Positions 62,713-64,000 of a stretch of DNA of 64,000 nucleotides are shown piece after piece; position 1 is the first letter of the stretch, and the number at the start of each line of letters is the position of its first letter. Source of the DNA: JBBDIJ01 sp040880485 (GTDB taxonomy: Bacteria; Bacteroidota; Rhodothermia; Balneolales; Balneolaceae); assembly GCA_040880485.1 (NCBI GenBank), contig JBBDIJ010000021.1:1-64000 (forward strand). Reading direction: 5' to 3'. The position numbers and the translations under genes are program-made. The notes beneath the pieces were generated by a model, which searched no databases, was not told where the DNA came from, and saw only the letters and a list, made by a program, of their open reading frames with translations.

Positions 62713-62841
62713 TTAAGATATTGGTGCCAAAACCTGCGTTGCCGCAATCGGCAAACTCATTGGCAGCTGGCCTTTCTTGTGATTCTCAATATTGTCCACA
62801 AGCTGGCCGGCCACTTTCGGTACTCTATGTGCAAGTACCAT
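62713..62841 (-). CDS. Possible 42-residue leader ORF upstream of groS
   Basis: ATG at 62841 and stop at 62713, 32 bases before groS. GGGAG at 62849-62853 lies seven bases before the ATG and a TATAAT is 23 bases upstream, so promoter, ribosome site and start are all in register. The peptide (MVLAHRVPKVAG...) has no recognised family. It may be a leader peptide or chance. Confidence 0.25.
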   Translation of the reverse strand: MVLAHRVPKVAGQLVDNIENHKKGQLPMSLPIAATQVLAPIS

Positions 62842-62863
62842 ACCAAAACTCCCAAAAGATCAG

Positions 62864-62869
62864 ATTATA
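62864..62869 (-). promoter_or_regulatory. Candidate -10 element for groSL
   Basis: The minus strand reads TATAAT here, a perfect -10 hexamer, about 185 bases before the groS start. The -35 region at 17-base spacing (GATTCA) is poor. The rest of 62681-62919 holds the possible leader ORF and no recognised regulatory palindrome. Confidence 0.35.
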
Positions 62870-62919
62870 CCCCTGCCCCTGTTTTTTGAATCCTTAATCT
62901 ACCTTTCGTGGTCGTTTTT

Positions 62920-63705
62920 TCAGTGAAGGGTGCCAAGTTGTTCCAGGCGTGCTGTCAACTTTTCATACATTCGGGGGGGCCAAGCCTCCGGCCTGTCATG
63001 AAAATTAAACTCCGGCAGGTTTGGTAAGTCGCCAAGAGGTTTCAGGGCATTACTCAGTTTTTTGCGCCTCTGCTGAAACGCGGTGCGTACCACACGTTTC
63101 AAATTATCGTCTGAACAGTTTAGGGATGGTCTGTCGAAAAAGAGGCGAACGACACTACTTGTCACAGCGGGAGGGGGTATAAAAGCACCTGGAGGCACAT
63201 CAAAAAGAATTTCCGGCCGGCTCATGAGTTGCAGTTGTACCGAAAGTATACCATAGGTTCTGGAACCGTGATCCGCTACGATTCGCTCCGCAACTTCTTT
63301 CTGCATCATGACCACGGCGCTCTTCAGGCGGTCTCTCATAGAGAGCAGAGCGAAAAGTATCTGGCTTGTAATATAATAGGGAAGATTCCCAACCACATGC
63401 GCTCTCTCTCCCCGCTCAAATCCCAGCAGCAGCTCATCTGCATTGAGCTCCAGAATATCCCCCTGAATCAAATCGATACCCGGAAACTTCTCCCTGAGCA
63501 GGGAAACCGCACGTCGATCGATCTCTACCGCCCTGAAACGACTGTATTTATGAATCAATTCAGCTGTAAGAACTCCGGTGCCCGGGCCAACCTCCAGTAC
63601 CGTATCTCCCGGTTCTGCCGGTACGGCTTCAGCTATCCTCCTGGTTACTGAAGGATCATTAAGAAAATGTTGCCCCAGGCTCTTTTTCGGTCTGATGTGC
63701 TCCAT
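62920..63705 (-). CDS. rsmA: 16S rRNA dimethyladenosine transferase RsmA (KsgA)
   Basis: Dimethylates two adjacent adenines in helix 45 near the 3' end of 16S rRNA. 261 residues: K-K-S-L-G-Q-H-F-L at the N-terminus, the SAM site E-V-G-P-G-T-G-V-L-T, the catalytic N-L-P-Y-Y-I-T motif and a C-terminal helical domain. Standard length and start. Confidence 0.96.
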   Translation of the reverse strand: MEHIRPKKSLGQHFLNDPSVTRRIAEAVPAEPGDTVLEVGPGTGVLTAELIHKYSRFRAVEIDRRAVSLLREKFPGIDLIQGDILELNADELLLGFERGERAHVVGNLPYYITSQILFALLSMRDRLKSAVVMMQKEVAERIVADHGSRTYGILSVQLQLMSRPEILFDVPPGAFIPPPAVTSSVVRLFFDRPSLNCSDDNLKRVVRTAFQQRRKKLSNALKPLGDLPNLPEFNFHDRPEAWPPRMYEKLTARLEQLGTLH

Positions 63706-63803
63706 ACGAGCCTCTGCCGGGAAAAGCGTCTTGTCTTCCCTGCAGTTTTCATTAGATTGTATTCAACTTGTGCCGCTGCCAGCCATATCTGGATGGTAGC
63801 GGA

Positions 63804-64000
63804 TTGAACCGGTATGATACGACCTACAACACTAATTTGCCCACCGGGTATGACCTTCTGCCGATGGATCTGAATCCGCTCGATACCGAACAGATCGGGA
63901 TCAAAACTCTCGAAAAACGACTCATGAAGTCCGATGCGGCTGTTTCGCTGAAAATCGGGCTGCCGAAAGAGATCTCCCCCGATGAAATGCGCCTCTCACT
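63804..64000 (+). CDS. ald: Alanine dehydrogenase / PNT N-terminal domain protein, start only (cut by window edge)
   Basis: The frame runs open from 63756 to the end of the window. It ends L-K-I-G-L-P-K-E-I-S-P-D-E-M-R-L-S, the opening of the alanine dehydrogenase and pyridine nucleotide transhydrogenase alpha family (I-G-V-P-K-E-x-x-x-x-E-x-R-V-A-L-T). About 45 residues precede it, which matches the N-terminal extension of Bacteroidota-type alanine dehydrogenases. The start could be TTG 63804 or ATG 63864. Transhydrogenase alpha cannot be excluded from this piece. Confidence 0.6.
   Translation, partial: MNRYDTTYNTNLPTGYDLLPMDLNPLDTEQIGIKTLEKRLMKSDAAVSLKIGLPKEISPDEMRLS

Noticed and set aside
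62681..62919. CIRCE operator for groSL
   Set aside because: No TTAGCACTC-N9-GAGTGCTAA or close variant is visible on either strand.
1..64000. tRNA genes, CRISPR arrays, insertion sequences, prophage or defence islands
   Set aside because: No cloverleaf, repeat-spacer series, transposase or phage structural gene was seen. The CI-like HTH gene and HNH gene stand alone among housekeeping genes.

Overview
The window looks like chromosomal housekeeping DNA from a marine or halophilic member of the Balneolota/Rhodothermota side of the Bacteroidota-related (FCB) group. The basis is gene content. DnaE carries an N-terminal proofreading exonuclease, AccD has lost its zinc-ribbon cysteines, and there are GWxTD, DUF4856, imelysin and HTTM proteins, many lipoproteins, a TonB receptor with a carboxypeptidase-regulatory-like domain, and a CI-like HTH protein. 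No tRNA or rRNA gene, CRISPR array, insertion sequence or prophage was recognised. By eye the first 6.7 kb is richer in A+T than the rest.

Layout. 1-6740: the start of egtB (minus), then a plus-strand iron-uptake-type operon (DUF4856 lipoprotein, imelysin lipoprotein, HTTM membrane protein, TonB-dependent receptor) behind two DtxR-like operator palindromes. 6809-10620: a TPR lipoprotein and pyruvate kinase (minus). 10915-13656: GWxTD lipoprotein, Era, and ribosomal protein bS21 with a striking leader palindrome. 13667-17365: RadA, a flippase-like membrane protein and class I aldolase (minus). 17512-22094: DusB, SerS, an Lrp/AsnC regulator and an unknown membrane protein. 22097-31426: a long minus-strand train, pyrC, DUF3857 protein, tsaB, accD, obgE, dprA, DUF3109 protein, rpoN. 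31697-33726: XseA and a glycerophosphodiester phosphodiesterase. 33794-36035: a membrane histidine kinase and Ndk.

36249-42018 is the most system-like accessory block. A histidine kinase with a FixL-type haem PAS domain and a NarL/FixJ response regulator are followed on the same strand by an outer-membrane porin-like barrel, two YceI-family proteins and a protein that faintly resembles Acg-type nitroreductases. I infer an oxygen- or redox-responsive envelope unit.

42067-48449: a YyaL-type thioredoxin-domain protein, OsmC, a wrecked UDP-2,3-diacylglucosamine-diphosphatase-like pseudogene whose deletion junction carries an inverted copy of a piece of osmC, PEP carboxylase behind a hairpin-rich leader, and a CI-like HTH gene whose start codon is buried in a nested hairpin. 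48459-52729: UDG-like protein, small membrane protein, lone 5'-nucleotidase C-terminal domain, DUF4412 protein, MnmA and an HNH protein (minus). 52965-58496: an RsbW-like kinase, thioredoxin, DnaE and acylphosphatase. 58630-60546: OxyR with both redox cysteines and a TerC/Alx transporter. 60669-63705: GroEL, GroES and RsmA (minus). The window ends inside a probable alanine dehydrogenase gene.
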